Assembly (NCBI GenBank): GCA_900316295.1
Contig: ONCJ01000027.1
Location: 1-36,282, forward strand
Source of the DNA: an uncultured Prevotella sp.
Lineage (GTDB): Bacteria > Bacteroidota > Bacteroidia > Bacteroidales > Bacteroidaceae
Reading direction: 5' to 3'
Length of the DNA: 36,282 nucleotides
The position numbers were made by a program, and so were the translations under genes. The notes below the pieces were generated by a model, which saw only the letters and a program-made list of their open reading frames with translations, was not told the origin of the DNA and made no database searches. Of the stretch, positions 1 through 7,722 are shown in pieces. Position 1 is the first letter of the stretch; every line of letters starts with the position of its first letter.

Positions 1-2
1 TA

Positions 3-119
3 GCAGTAGTAGACGACATACGCCAAGACCTGATATCTCTGGAGAATATGGACGCTCGCCCTTGCTACACCATTACTGAGGTAGCTATGATGTTGAACAC
101 GCAGATCTCGCAGATTTAG
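3..119 (+). CDS. C-terminal end of an unidentified protein (partial)
   Basis: The window opens inside a plus-strand reading frame that stays open for 38 codons and stops at TAG 117-119. The visible part is acidic and helix-like (it begins AVVDDIRQDLISLENMDARP). I do not recognise the family. The last five to six codons (QISQI) are written by a dispersed CAGATCTCGCAGATT-type repeat that recurs near 3260-3440, so the natural end of the protein may have been replaced by repeat sequence. The start lies outside the window. Confidence 0.3.
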   Translation, partial: AVVDDIRQDLISLENMDARPCYTITEVAMMLNTQISQI

Positions 120-252
120 CAGATAACCTTTATATCTGACCACGGATAATGCGGATTCACACGGATTTTCTAAAAACTAAAAACTAAAAACTAACCCCAT
201 AGGGATATAAAACGTCCACCGTCCACCGTCCACCCGTCCACTAAAAACTAAA
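97..252. repeat. Composite of short intergenic repeats
   Basis: Three low-complexity blocks sit between the partial gene and radC. At about 100-168 are CGCAGAT and CACGGAT units related to the 74-bp tandem repeats near 3260-3440. At about 172-195 and again at 240-252 are AAAAACTA units. At 214-241 is a run of GTCCACC units. No gene is seen here. Confidence 0.7.
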
Positions 253-266
253 ATAGCAATCGAAAT

Positions 267-301
267 CAAAAAAAGACAGAGGGGCGGCTCACAGCCGCCC
301 C
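267..301 (-). terminator. Intrinsic terminator overlapping the end of radC
   Basis: Positions 281-289 and 293-301 form a perfect 9-bp G+C stem with a 3-nt loop, followed on the minus strand by a T-rich run (about 267-280). The loop holds the radC stop codon, so the terminator uses the last codons of the gene as one arm. Confidence 0.85.
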
Positions 302-990
302 ATCTCGTGATAAGAATAGTACATCCCGTCGGTTAGGATGATATGGTCAAGGAAATGGATGCGCATCAGCTCACAGGCTTTCTTAATGCGCTCCGTGAGA
401 CGATCGTCGTCCTTGCTTGGCTTGGGGTTGTTGCTTGGGTGGTTGTGACAGAGAACCATAACGGTGGCATTTGCCATAATAGCCTCCTTCATAGCTACCC
501 TTACGTCGACAGCAGTCTCGGTGAGTCCTCCGTGAGAGAGTCGCACAGTCTTGATAAGCCGATAGTTCTGGTTCATTAGTACTATCCATGCCTCCTCTAC
601 GTCTAAGTCTTGTGTCCGGGTATACATATAATTATATATGTCGGTAGCAGTAGATAGTTGAGGCCTTTCTTCTGCCTTTTCGCGTACTCGACGCTTGCCC
701 AGTTCGCAGGCAGCGAGGATAGTGATTGCCTTAGCTTCGCCAATGCCGTTATATTGACACAGGTCCCGTATACTCATCTTGCCAAGGGTGTTTAGGTTGT
801 TGTGACAATTGACAAGTATGCGTTTCATGAGCTCTACAGCTGTCTCTTTGGTAGAGCCAGACCCTATAAGGATAGCCAGCAGCTCGGCATTGCTTAATGC
901 CTCAGCTCCCAGGGTCATGAGTTTTTCTCGGGGTCTGTCTTCTTCAGCCCATTGGTTGATGTTCAGCTTTGTGGTAGTTTCTTCGCTCAT
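289..990 (-). CDS. radC: RadC family JAB/MPN domain protein
   Basis: RadC-family protein of 233 residues, the usual full length. Residues about 70-95 carry a helix-hairpin-helix-like segment (NGIGEAKA). The C-terminal half is the JAB1/MPN metal-binding domain with the JAMM motif HNHP (His182, His184), Ser192 and Asp194. The family was linked to DNA repair, but its real biochemical role is unsettled; the metal site suggests a hydrolase, and homologues often sit in mobile regions. The ATG at 988-990 lies only 15 bp after the glycosyltransferase gene, so radC is the last gene of the efp operon. Its stop codon is inside a terminator hairpin. Confidence 0.92.
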   Translation of the reverse strand: MSEETTTKLNINQWAEEDRPREKLMTLGAEALSNAELLAILIGSGSTKETAVELMKRILVNCHNNLNTLGKMSIRDLCQYNGIGEAKAITILAACELGKRRVREKAEERPQLSTATDIYNYMYTRTQDLDVEEAWIVLMNQNYRLIKTVRLSHGGLTETAVDVRVAMKEAIMANATVMVLCHNHPSNNPKPSKDDDRLTERIKKACELMRIHFLDHIILTDGMYYSYHEMGRL

Positions 991-1005
991 AATCGTTTCC
1001 CTCTA

Positions 1006-2055
1006 CTATTTGTAGAAATTCTTCTCGTATGCCTGGAACTCATCCTGCCCGAGGACGCAGCGCTTCCACCATGCGCTGAGGAAACCGCAGCCGTAGCCCA
1101 TGAGCTGGACGAAGGCGGCAGGGACGGAGAGTAGCCCTACACGTAAACTCTTGTTCTGAAGGGTGGAGTGGGTACAGATGATGATGGAGTAGAGTAGGAG
1201 GGGGGACAAAGCTACTATCCCGATGATCGCAGAAGGGAAGTACTGACCAGATATCGCAGTAACAATAATGCTGATGATGGTAGCCATGCAGCAGAAGAAG
1301 ACTCCGAGGGTGAAGACCATGGGCAGCAGGTGGACGAGTTTGAGGGTGCCTGGGTGACGCTTCTCGAGGTTGATGCGGGCGATGCCGCTGTTGTAGACCT
1401 GACGCCAGAACTTGCGAAGGTCGGTACGGCGCTTGTGCCATACCCATGCCTCGGGGATGAGGCGTGTGGCGTGGCCTGCCTCTACTATACGATATGAGAA
1501 ATCTATGTCCTCACCGAAACGCATGCGGCTGAATCCTCCAAGCTGACGATAGACGTCGCTGCGAATGCCCATGTTGAAACTCCGGGGGTAGAACTTGTCG
1601 AGCTTCTTCTTGCCTCCTCGGATGCCTCCTGTTGTGAAGAAGGAGGTCATGCTGTAGGATATGGCTTTCTGGATGGGTGTGAAAGAGGGGTGCGAGGCAT
1701 CGGGACCGCCAAAAGCAGCATAGGGGACTGGGGAATGGGGTGCCAATTCTTCGTTTATCGCCTGTAGGTAGCCGTCGGGGAGTACGACGTCGGAGTCGAG
1801 GATGATGAGCCATTCGCCATGTGAACGGTCGGCTCCATAGTTGCGGCTCTGTCCTGGTCCGCTATTGTCCTTATAGTAATAATGTAAGTCAAGGACATCG
1901 GCGTACTTGGCGCAGATGTCCTTGCATGGGATATGTGAGCCGTCCTCGACTATGATGACTTCGAAGTCTTTCATGGTCTGACGGACAAGGCTCTGTAACA
2001 ACTCGTCGACTTCGTCGGGACGGTTGTATACGGGTACTATAATGGAGTACTTCAA
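1006..2055 (-). CDS. Family 2 glycosyltransferase with C-terminal membrane helices
   Basis: A 349-residue GT2 enzyme. Residues 1-220 form a GT-A domain with the N-terminal signature YSIIVPVYNRPDE, the metal-binding DSD motif (ILDSDVV) and a later GEDID acceptor-side motif. About residues 240-330 contain two to three hydrophobic helices, so the enzyme probably works at the inner face of the cytoplasmic membrane on a lipid or surface glycan; the sugar cannot be told. The first codon is TTG (CAA on the plus strand at 2053-2055). The stop of efp overlaps the GGAG just upstream, so translation is probably coupled to efp. It lies between efp and radC in one operon. Confidence 0.88.
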   Translation of the reverse strand: MKYSIIVPVYNRPDEVDELLQSLVRQTMKDFEVIIVEDGSHIPCKDICAKYADVLDLHYYYKDNSGPGQSRNYGADRSHGEWLIILDSDVVLPDGYLQAINEELAPHSPVPYAAFGGPDASHPSFTPIQKAISYSMTSFFTTGGIRGGKKKLDKFYPRSFNMGIRSDVYRQLGGFSRMRFGEDIDFSYRIVEAGHATRLIPEAWVWHKRRTDLRKFWRQVYNSGIARINLEKRHPGTLKLVHLLPMVFTLGVFFCCMATIISIIVTAISGQYFPSAIIGIVALSPLLLYSIIICTHSTLQNKSLRVGLLSVPAAFVQLMGYGCGFLSAWWKRCVLGQDEFQAYEKNFYK

Positions 2056-2060
2056 GTTGT

Positions 2061-2627
2061 TTACTCCTTGACACGGTTTACGTAGCTGCCGTCACGGGTG
2101 TCTACCTGTACGAGGTCGCCCTCATTGATGAACAGTGGCACGCGAATCTCGGCACCAGTCTCGAGGGTGGCGGGCTTGGTGGCGTTGGTTGCAGTGTCGC
2201 CCTTGACTCCTGGCTCGCTATGGGTGACGCGCAGGTTGGTCTTCACTGGCATCTCGGCATAGAGGATAGTATTGGTGTCAGCATCGCTGACAACTTCTAC
2301 CACGTCACTCTCTTTCATGAAGTCAACACCTGTGATGAGGTCCTTGGCGATGGGTACCTGGTCGAAGGTCTCCTGGTTCATGAAGATGTAGTCTGCTCCG
2401 TCGAGATAGAGGTACTGGTATGGACGACGCTCTACGCGTACATCTTCGAGAGCCTCACCGATATTAAAGCGCTTCTCGAGTACGCGGCCGCTGACCACGT
2501 CCTTGAGTGTGGTGCGCATGATGGTGTTACCTTTTCCTGGCTTTACGTGCAGGAAGTCGATGCAGAAATAGAGCTTGCCATCCATACGGATGCATGTGCC
2601 TTTCTTGATGTCTTGTGATTTGATCAT
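2061..2627 (-). CDS. efp: Translation elongation factor P
   Basis: 188 residues, the usual EF-P length. It has the N-terminal KOW-like domain with the loop HVKPGKGNT, whose Lys32 corresponds to the modified lysine of E. coli EF-P, then two OB domains ending in the classic VDTRDGSYVNRVKE. EF-P binds between the ribosomal P and E sites and relieves stalling on proline runs. How Lys32 is modified cannot be told, as no modification enzyme is seen nearby. It is the first gene of the operon efp-glycosyltransferase-radC and lies divergently next to the rpmH locus, a common Bacteroidales arrangement. Confidence 0.97.
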   Translation of the reverse strand: MIKSQDIKKGTCIRMDGKLYFCIDFLHVKPGKGNTIMRTTLKDVVSGRVLEKRFNIGEALEDVRVERRPYQYLYLDGADYIFMNQETFDQVPIAKDLITGVDFMKESDVVEVVSDADTNTILYAEMPVKTNLRVTHSEPGVKGDTATNATKPATLETGAEIRVPLFINEGDLVQVDTRDGSYVNRVKE

Positions 2628-2663
2628 AACTTAAAAAATATTGCTAATTTTGTAATTTGGGTG

Positions 2664-2693
2664 CAAAGGTACAAAATAATGCGTAATGCTTAA
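2664..2693 (-). promoter_or_regulatory. efp promoter
   Basis: The minus strand reads TACCTTTG (plus 2664-2671) with TTA 19 nt upstream at plus 2691-2693, close to the Bacteroidetes consensus. The upstream half is made of TTACGCATTAAGC repeat units, exactly as for the PASTA gene promoter at 3581-3610. Confidence 0.65.
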
Positions 2694-2808
2694 TGCTTAA
2701 TGCGTAATTTTTCTTTCTTTCTTGCAAAATAATGCTTAATGCGGACTCGAGCTTTGCTCGCTTGCAGAGCGAAGCGGTGCAAGAATGCTTAATGCGTAAT
2801 TTTTTTTA
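2672..2808. repeat. Left arm of a long inverted repeat around rpmH
   Basis: The reverse complement of this segment matches 3483-3602. The best block is 2737-2807 against 3483-3553, about 70 bp with two visible mismatches; outside it lie shared TTACGCATTAAGCATTA units with an indel between. Inside is a small hairpin (GCTTTGCTC paired with GAGCGAAGC). Confidence 0.8.
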
Positions 2809-2851
2809 TTGTGTGACTCCTTATTACTCATCTCCTCATCTCCTATCGTCT

Positions 2852-2914
2852 TTAACTCCTTTAACTCCTTTAACTCCTTTAACTCCAAAAAGTTGAGCGA
2901 ATGCGAAACTTGAA
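2852..2914. repeat. Nonamer repeat arm plus terminal module
   Basis: Positions 2852-2886 are four TTAACTCCT-type nonamers (35 nt), followed at 2891-2914 by the module GTTGAGCGAATGCGAAACTT. This is one arm of the dispersed element found in fuller form at 8601-8785. Confidence 0.75.
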
Positions 2915-2958
2915 ATGCGTAATTTTTGAGTTAGGAAATAAAAAAAATGGGGGTTTTC

Positions 2959-2989
2959 TTGCTAAATCGAAAAAGTGTTTGTAACTTTG
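2959..2989 (+). promoter_or_regulatory. rpmH promoter
   Basis: TTG at 2959-2961, a 20-nt spacer, then TAACTTTG at 2982-2989: an exact match to the Bacteroidetes TTG-N19/20-TAnnTTTG form. Transcription should start near 2996. Confidence 0.75.
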
Positions 2990-3030
2990 CAGCCCGAAAT
3001 TGGATAATTTTGCGAGAATAATATCGTGTA

Positions 3031-3147
3031 AACAAGCATGGCTTCCGTGAGAGAATGGCAACAAAGAATGGTCGCAGAGTGCTGGCATCCCGCCGCGCTA
3101 AGGGACGCAAAAAGCTGACGGTCTCTGACGAGAATCACGGAAAGTAA
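3031..3147 (+). pseudogene. rpmH: 5'-truncated ribosomal protein L34 gene
   Basis: Codons from 3031 to the stop at 3145-3147 read [20 protein letters not shown] and then [18 protein letters not shown], which is L34 from about residue 14 to its end. The conserved start of L34 (MKRTFQPSNRKRK) is absent. The frame upstream of 3031 runs into TAA at 3019-3021 with no ATG, GTG or TTG between. The only in-frame ATG is at 3055, which would give 30 residues. The promoter upstream and terminator downstream are intact, and efp next door is the usual neighbour, so this looks like the native locus with about 13 codons lost. It could be a deletion, an assembly fault or a gene remade elsewhere. Confidence 0.75.
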
Positions 3148-3153
3148 GAAAGA

Positions 3154-3181
3154 AGAGTAGCTGAGCTGCTCTTTTTTTTTT
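3154..3181 (+). terminator. rpmH terminator
   Basis: AGAGTAGC (3154-3161) pairs with GCTGCTCT (3165-3172) with one G-T pair and a 3-nt loop, followed by ten T. Confidence 0.88.
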
Positions 3182-3223
3182 ATGCTCGAATATGAATCTA
3201 TACGCAAACCAAAAACAGTATCT

Positions 3224-3439
3224 CTCACAGATTACACAGATATACACAGATATCTTATCTCACGCAGATCTCGCAGATCTCGCAGATTTTTTTTGACCAC
3301 GGATCTACACGGATTCACACGGATGATTTTTTGTCCAGCAGATCTCGCAGATCTCGCAGATTTTTTTTGACCACGGATCTACACGGATTCACACGGATGA
3401 TTTTTTGTCCAGCAGATCTCGCAGATTTCGCAGATTTTT
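3224..3439. repeat. 74-bp tandem repeat, two full copies and parts
   Basis: Two head-to-tail copies of a 74-bp unit (about 3264-3337 and 3338-3411; the GACCACGG mark lies at 3295 and 3369) are followed by a partial third and preceded by degenerate CACAGAT units. Each unit is built of CTCGCAGAT steps, a T run and CACGGAT steps. Related sequence occurs at 97-168. Open frames here are only repeat read-through. Confidence 0.85.
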
Positions 3440-3482
3440 AGACGAACACGCGCTCGGCGACGATAGGAGACGCTCATTCAAT

Positions 3483-3602
3483 AAAAAAATTACGCATTAA
3501 GCATTCTTGCGCCGCTTCGCTTTGCAAGCGAGCAAAGCTCGAGTCCGCATTACGCAAAAAAAAAAATTACGCATTAAGCATTACGCATTAAGCATTATTT
3601 TG
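3483..3602. repeat. Right arm of the long inverted repeat around rpmH
   Basis: This is the inverted partner of 2672-2808. It ends just before the -7 box of the PASTA gene promoter, as the left arm does before that of efp, so the two arms abut two divergent promoters with rpmH between them. Confidence 0.8.
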
Positions 3603-3610
3603 TACCTTTG
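3581..3610 (+). promoter_or_regulatory. Promoter of the PASTA-rluD-ddl operon
   Basis: TTA at 3581-3583, a 19-nt spacer and TACCTTTG at 3603-3610, 20 bp before the ATG at 3631. It is almost the same sequence as the efp promoter because both sit at the ends of the inverted repeat. Confidence 0.65.
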
Positions 3611-3630
3611 CCACCAAATAACGATTACTC

Positions 3631-4353
3631 ATGGGAAAGAAGAGTCTCTTGCAGAAACTGGCGAGTGCATACGTATGGGGAAACCTCGTGGCTATAGCCT
3701 TGGTGGTGATACTGTTGTCGATAGGCGTCAAGGTGGCTATGGACTGGTATACTCATCACGGTGAGTCGATAGTGGTTCCTAATGTCGTGAACATGCAATA
3801 TGACGATGCCAAGGAGAAACTAAAGGCGCTGGGACTGGATATCATGGTTAATGACACGGGATATAACCAGAAACTGCCACCCGACTGCATCTTGGAACAA
3901 ACCCCCGTGGAAGGCAAGAGGGTGAAAGGTGGTTTTGTGGTGTTCGTGACGATAAACTCGGCTGGCGCACCGACGCTGGTGCTTCCTGACGTGATAGACA
4001 ATGGGTCTTGGCGTGAGGTAAGGTCGCAGCTGGTGTCAATGGGATTCCGTATGGCTGAGCCTGAATATATTCCTGGTGAGAAAGACTGGGTATATGGTGT
4101 GAAGGTTGGCGGCAGACGCGTGCAGACGGGCGACCGCATATCTACTGAGGCTAAACTGGTGGTTATGGTGGGCGATGGCACACGTAGCGCCAGCGACTCG
4201 GTCAACTTTGACTCGAGTGGGTTGGAATTTGAGGACTTCGTGCAGGAACCTGAATATATCTATGAGGAGGTGGAGGTGCCAATAGACTATGATGAGCACA
4301 AGGAGAAGGAGACTACTACAGAAGCTCCATCTGCGGAGGCTCCGAAGCCTTAG
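3631..4353 (+). CDS. Membrane-anchored PASTA domain protein
   Basis: 240 residues. A short cytoplasmic start is followed by one transmembrane helix (about 17-38) and two PASTA-like domains (about 46-112 and 115-185), with phrases VPNVVNMQYDDAKEKLKALG and LPDVIDNGSWREVRSQLVSM. The tail (200-240) is acidic and rich in E, T, P and A, probably disordered. PASTA domains in other bacteria bind peptidoglycan fragments, usually on Ser/Thr kinases or class B PBPs; this protein has neither catalytic part, so it may be a wall-sensing or scaffolding factor. It is the first gene of an operon with rluD and ddl, a layout common in Bacteroidales. Confidence 0.85.
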   Translation: MGKKSLLQKLASAYVWGNLVAIALVVILLSIGVKVAMDWYTHHGESIVVPNVVNMQYDDAKEKLKALGLDIMVNDTGYNQKLPPDCILEQTPVEGKRVKGGFVVFVTINSAGAPTLVLPDVIDNGSWREVRSQLVSMGFRMAEPEYIPGEKDWVYGVKVGGRRVQTGDRISTEAKLVVMVGDGTRSASDSVNFDSSGLEFEDFVQEPEYIYEEVEVPIDYDEHKEKETTTEAPSAEAPKP

Positions 4354-4386
4354 GAATTTTACAGTTTTCGGTTACGATTTTAAGAT

Positions 4387-5412
4387 ATGAACGGTATAGA
4401 CGAAGAGGAAAGCTTGCTATATGAGCACTTCCGGATAGTGGCAGACAAGGGACAGGAACCTATGAGGGTAGACAAATTCCTGTTTGTCCATCTGGAACAC
4501 TCGAGCCGAAACCGTATACAGAAGGCGGCGGAAGCGGGATTTGTCCATGTCAATGACCGACCGGTGAAAAGCAACCATAAGGTGAAGGCGGGTGACGTGG
4601 TGACGCTGATGCTCGACAGGCCACGACACGACACGACGATAGAGCCTGAAGACATACCGCTGGTGGTAGCTTACGAGGATGACGACGTGTTGGTGATAGA
4701 CAAACCTGCGGGACTGGTGGTACACCCTGGTGTGGGCAACTTCCACGGAACGCTGGTCAACGCGGTGGCATGGCACCTGAGGGAGCTGGACTCATACGAC
4801 CCTAACGACCCAGAGGTGGGACTGGTACACCGCATAGATAAGGATACAAGTGGACTGCTGGTCGTGGCAAAGACCCCAGAGGCTAAGACGAGCCTTGGCA
4901 AGCAGTTCTTTGACAAGACCACCCATCGCAGCTATGTGGCTCTGGTATGGGGCAATGTGGTGGCTGACGAGGGTAGGATAGAGGGCAATATAGCTCGTGA
5001 CCCGAAGGACAGACTGAGGATGACGACACTGCCTCCAGGGTCGGAAGAAGGTAAACCCGCAGTGACCCACTACAGGGTGATGGAGAGGTATGGATATACC
5101 ACGCTCGTGGAGTGTCGACTGGAGACGGGACGCACCCACCAGATAAGGGCTCACATGCGCAGCATAGGCCATCCGCTCTTTGCTGACGAACGGTACGGGG
5201 GAATGGAGATAATACGGGGAGAGCGCACAAGCAGCTATCAGGCTTACGTGAGAAACTGCTTTAAGATATGCCCCAGACAGGCACTACACGCCCGAACCCT
5301 TGGCTTCGTCCATCCCAAAACGGGCAGACAGATGGACTTCACCTCTGAACTGCCTGACGACATGAGGGGACTGATAGATAAATGGCGTAAGCGCACCTTT
5401 GGACTCCTATAG
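4387..5412 (+). CDS. rluD: RluA/RluD family 23S rRNA pseudouridine synthase
   Basis: 341 residues. An N-terminal S4 RNA-binding domain (about 26-80) precedes the pseudouridine synthase domain with the motif HRIDKDTSGLLVVAKT; Asp151 is the expected catalytic residue, and RTHQIRAHM is also present. The family turns uridines of 23S rRNA into pseudouridine; RluD itself acts on helix 69, but the exact target here is inferred only from overall similarity. It lies 33 bp after the PASTA gene. The last codons (GLL and the stop TAG) fall in the core of a dispersed repeat beginning at 5403, so the original C-terminus was probably changed by a repeat insertion. Confidence 0.93.
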   Translation: MNGIDEEESLLYEHFRIVADKGQEPMRVDKFLFVHLEHSSRNRIQKAAEAGFVHVNDRPVKSNHKVKAGDVVTLMLDRPRHDTTIEPEDIPLVVAYEDDDVLVIDKPAGLVVHPGVGNFHGTLVNAVAWHLRELDSYDPNDPEVGLVHRIDKDTSGLLVVAKTPEAKTSLGKQFFDKTTHRSYVALVWGNVVADEGRIEGNIARDPKDRLRMTTLPPGSEEGKPAVTHYRVMERYGYTTLVECRLETGRTHQIRAHMRSIGHPLFADERYGGMEIIRGERTSSYQAYVRNCFKICPRQALHARTLGFVHPKTGRQMDFTSELPDDMRGLIDKWRKRTFGLL

Positions 5413-5504
5413 GGAATATTCAAGGAAAAAGACTAACGTCTTTAACTCCTTTAACTCCCTTAACTCCTTTAACTCCAACAGGTTGAGCGAAGCGAAACTT
5501 GAAT
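5403..5504. repeat. Dispersed nonamer-hairpin element, copy A (partial)
   Basis: Positions 5403-5476 are identical to 9897-9970: part of the core followed by the 35-nt nonamer arm. The terminal module follows at about 5480-5504. It fills most of the 115-bp gap between rluD and ddl inside an operon; the left arm is missing. Confidence 0.88.
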
Positions 5505-5527
5505 AGTAAAAGACAAAAACAAAATAT

Positions 5528-6520
5528 ATGAAAAGAACTATAGCAATAGTATGTGGAGGAGACTCGTCGGAGTATGACGTCTCACTCCGTTCTGCAGAGG
5601 GACTGTACTCCTTCTTTGACAAAGACAGGTATAACCTATATATAGTTGTAGGCAAGGGTACCGACTGGCGTGTGGAACTGTCAACTGGTGAGACGGTGAA
5701 GATCGACATGAACGATTTCTCGTTCAAGGCGAAGAACAAGACCGTATGGTTTGACTATGCCTATATCACCGTACACGGGTCGCCGGGCGAGAATGGTATA
5801 CTCCAGGGATATTTCGACCTGATAGGTCTGCCATACTCTACAAGCAACGTGTTGGTGGAGGCTCTGACCTTTGACAAGTATATGCTGAACAACTACCTAA
5901 AAGGCTTCGGCGTCAATGTGGCACCGAGCATACTCATACGCCGTGGCGAGGAAGACAACCTCGACGAGAAGATGGTGGAGAAGACAATCGGTATGCCGTG
6001 CTTCGTGAAACCAGCTAACGACGGATCGAGCTTCGGAGTGTCGAAGGTGAAGAACAGCGACCAGCTGGCTCCTGCGCTGAGACTGGCGTTCATGGAGTCG
6101 AACGACGTGATGATAGAGAGCTATATGCAGGGTACCGAGGTGACTGTGGGATGCTATAAGACGCGGGAGAAGACGGTGGTGTTCCCTGTGACTGAGGTCG
6201 TGTCCAGCAATGAGTTCTTTGACTACGACGCTAAATACAACGGACAGGTACAGGAGATTACTCCGGCTCGTATCTCGAAGGAACTGACAGAGGCTCTGCA
6301 GGTTGAGACATCACGTATATATGACATATTACACTGTAATGGCATTATCCGCATAGACTATATCGTGACTAAGGACGATAAGGGCAACGACAAGATCATG
6401 ATGCTGGAGATAAATACCACTCCTGGTATGACAGAGACCAGCTTCATACCGCAACAGGTGAAGGCTGCTGGACTGGAAATGAAGAACGTGCTGGCGGATA
6501 TCGTGGAGAATCAGTTTTGA
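5528..6520 (+). CDS. ddl: D-alanine--D-alanine ligase
   Basis: 330 residues of ATP-grasp fold. Motifs visible are CGGDSSEYDVSL at the start (the HExxVS region with Tyr for Glu-next residues), HGSPGENG, the ATP-binding PCFVKPANDGSSFGVSK and the metal and substrate site EINTTPGMT near residue 297. The enzyme joins two D-alanines in the cytosol for peptidoglycan precursors. It follows rluD after a repeat-filled 115-bp gap and its stop overlaps a possible TTG start of the acyltransferase gene, so the two are probably co-translated. Confidence 0.96.
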   Translation: MKRTIAIVCGGDSSEYDVSLRSAEGLYSFFDKDRYNLYIVVGKGTDWRVELSTGETVKIDMNDFSFKAKNKTVWFDYAYITVHGSPGENGILQGYFDLIGLPYSTSNVLVEALTFDKYMLNNYLKGFGVNVAPSILIRRGEEDNLDEKMVEKTIGMPCFVKPANDGSSFGVSKVKNSDQLAPALRLAFMESNDVMIESYMQGTEVTVGCYKTREKTVVFPVTEVVSSNEFFDYDAKYNGQVQEITPARISKELTEALQVETSRIYDILHCNGIIRIDYIVTKDDKGNDKIMMLEINTTPGMTETSFIPQQVKAAGLEMKNVLADIVENQF

Positions 6521-6534
6521 GTTTTGAGTTAACG

Positions 6535-7722
6535 ATGGATATTAGGGATTTTGACGAGATAAGACCGTATGAACTGGAAGAGATGGAGCAGGCATTTAAT
6601 GACTTGCTCAACGATCGCCAGTTCTCTACCATGCTCAAGGGACTTGCTCCCTGGCTGCCAAAGACGGTACGCAACTCGTTGTTGAGACTTGCTTTCAGGG
6701 GAGTGAAAACGCCCCTCGACTTCCAGAAACGATTTATGAAACCGATAGTGAAGTATATCATCTGGAAGTATACCAACGGCTGCACCTTTAATGATGCGAG
6801 TCTTGCTACTAACCCCTCGAACCACGCTCTGCGCTACACCTTCCTGAGCAACCATCGTGACATCGTGCTTGACTCGGCTCTGCTCGACGTGATGCTGGTG
6901 GACAACCACTATCCCACGACAGTAGAGATAGGTATCGGCGACAACCTGCTGATCTATCCCTGGATAAAACGGCTGGTGAGGATGAATAAGGCATTCACAG
7001 TGAAGCGCGGACTGTCGGCTCATGAGATGATCCGTTCGAGCCAGCTGATGAGCAGCTATATCCACTTCGCCGTAACTACGAAGCATGAGAATATATGGAT
7101 AGCCCAACGTGAGGGTAGGGCGAAGGACTCGAGCGACCACACCCAGGATGCTGTGCTGAAGATGCTGGCGATGGGCGGAGAGGGATCAGCCATAGACAGC
7201 CTGAAGGAACTGAACATAGTGCCGCTGACCATCAGCTATGAGTTCGACCCCTGTGACTTCCTGAAGGCTAAGGAGTTTCAGCAGAAACGTGACAACCCGA
7301 ACCACAAGAAGAGTAAACAGGACGACCTGGTGAACATGCGTACTGGCATCTTCGGATATAAGGGACGCGTACACTACCACTGTGGCACACCCGTGAACGA
7401 GTGGATAGACGAGCTGGCAGGACTACCACACAATGAGTTCTTCGCTGCTCTCAGCCGCCGTATCGACCAAGAGATATACGAGGGTTACCGACTCTATCCC
7501 AGCAACTACATTGCATACGACGAACTGAATGGCACAACCGACTATGCCGCAAACTTTACGGCTAATGACAAGAAACAGTTTGACGAATATATCGACGGAC
7601 AGATAGCCAAGGTGGATCTGCCTGACAAGGACGAGACATTCCTGCGCGAACGCCTGCTCACGATGTATGCTAATCCGTTGAGACATCACCTTGGGTTAAT
7701 TGACTCAACTTTCGCAAGTTGA
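6535..7722 (+). CDS. PlsC-like acyltransferase
   Basis: 395 residues from the ATG at 6535; a TTG at 6517 overlapping the ddl stop is an alternative start giving six more. The LPLAT signature is visible as NHRDIVLD (NHxxxxD box I) around residues 111-118 and IAQREGRAKDS as the EGxR-type box III near 195-205. It probably moves acyl groups to a lipid acceptor at the inner membrane. It is longer than typical PlsC (about 240 residues), with a helical start and an extra C-terminal part, so its substrate may not be lysophosphatidate. The last residues (FAS and stop) fall in the outer palindrome of a dispersed repeat. Confidence 0.85.
   Translation: MDIRDFDEIRPYELEEMEQAFNDLLNDRQFSTMLKGLAPWLPKTVRNSLLRLAFRGVKTPLDFQKRFMKPIVKYIIWKYTNGCTFNDASLATNPSNHALRYTFLSNHRDIVLDSALLDVMLVDNHYPTTVEIGIGDNLLIYPWIKRLVRMNKAFTVKRGLSAHEMIRSSQLMSSYIHFAVTTKHENIWIAQREGRAKDSSDHTQDAVLKMLAMGGEGSAIDSLKELNIVPLTISYEFDPCDFLKAKEFQQKRDNPNHKKSKQDDLVNMRTGIFGYKGRVHYHCGTPVNEWIDELAGLPHNEFFAALSRRIDQEIYEGYRLYPSNYIAYDELNGTTDYAANFTANDKKQFDEYIDGQIAKVDLPDKDETFLRERLLTMYANPLRHHLGLIDSTFAS

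Noticed and set aside
2962-3370. Several 60-90 codon frames over the rpmH and tandem-repeat region
   Set aside because: They are antisense or repeat read-through with no protein-like character; the L34 frame is the only supported one.
3224-3439. CRISPR-like array in the 74-bp tandem repeat
   Set aside because: Units are head-to-tail without unique spacers and there are no cas genes nearby.
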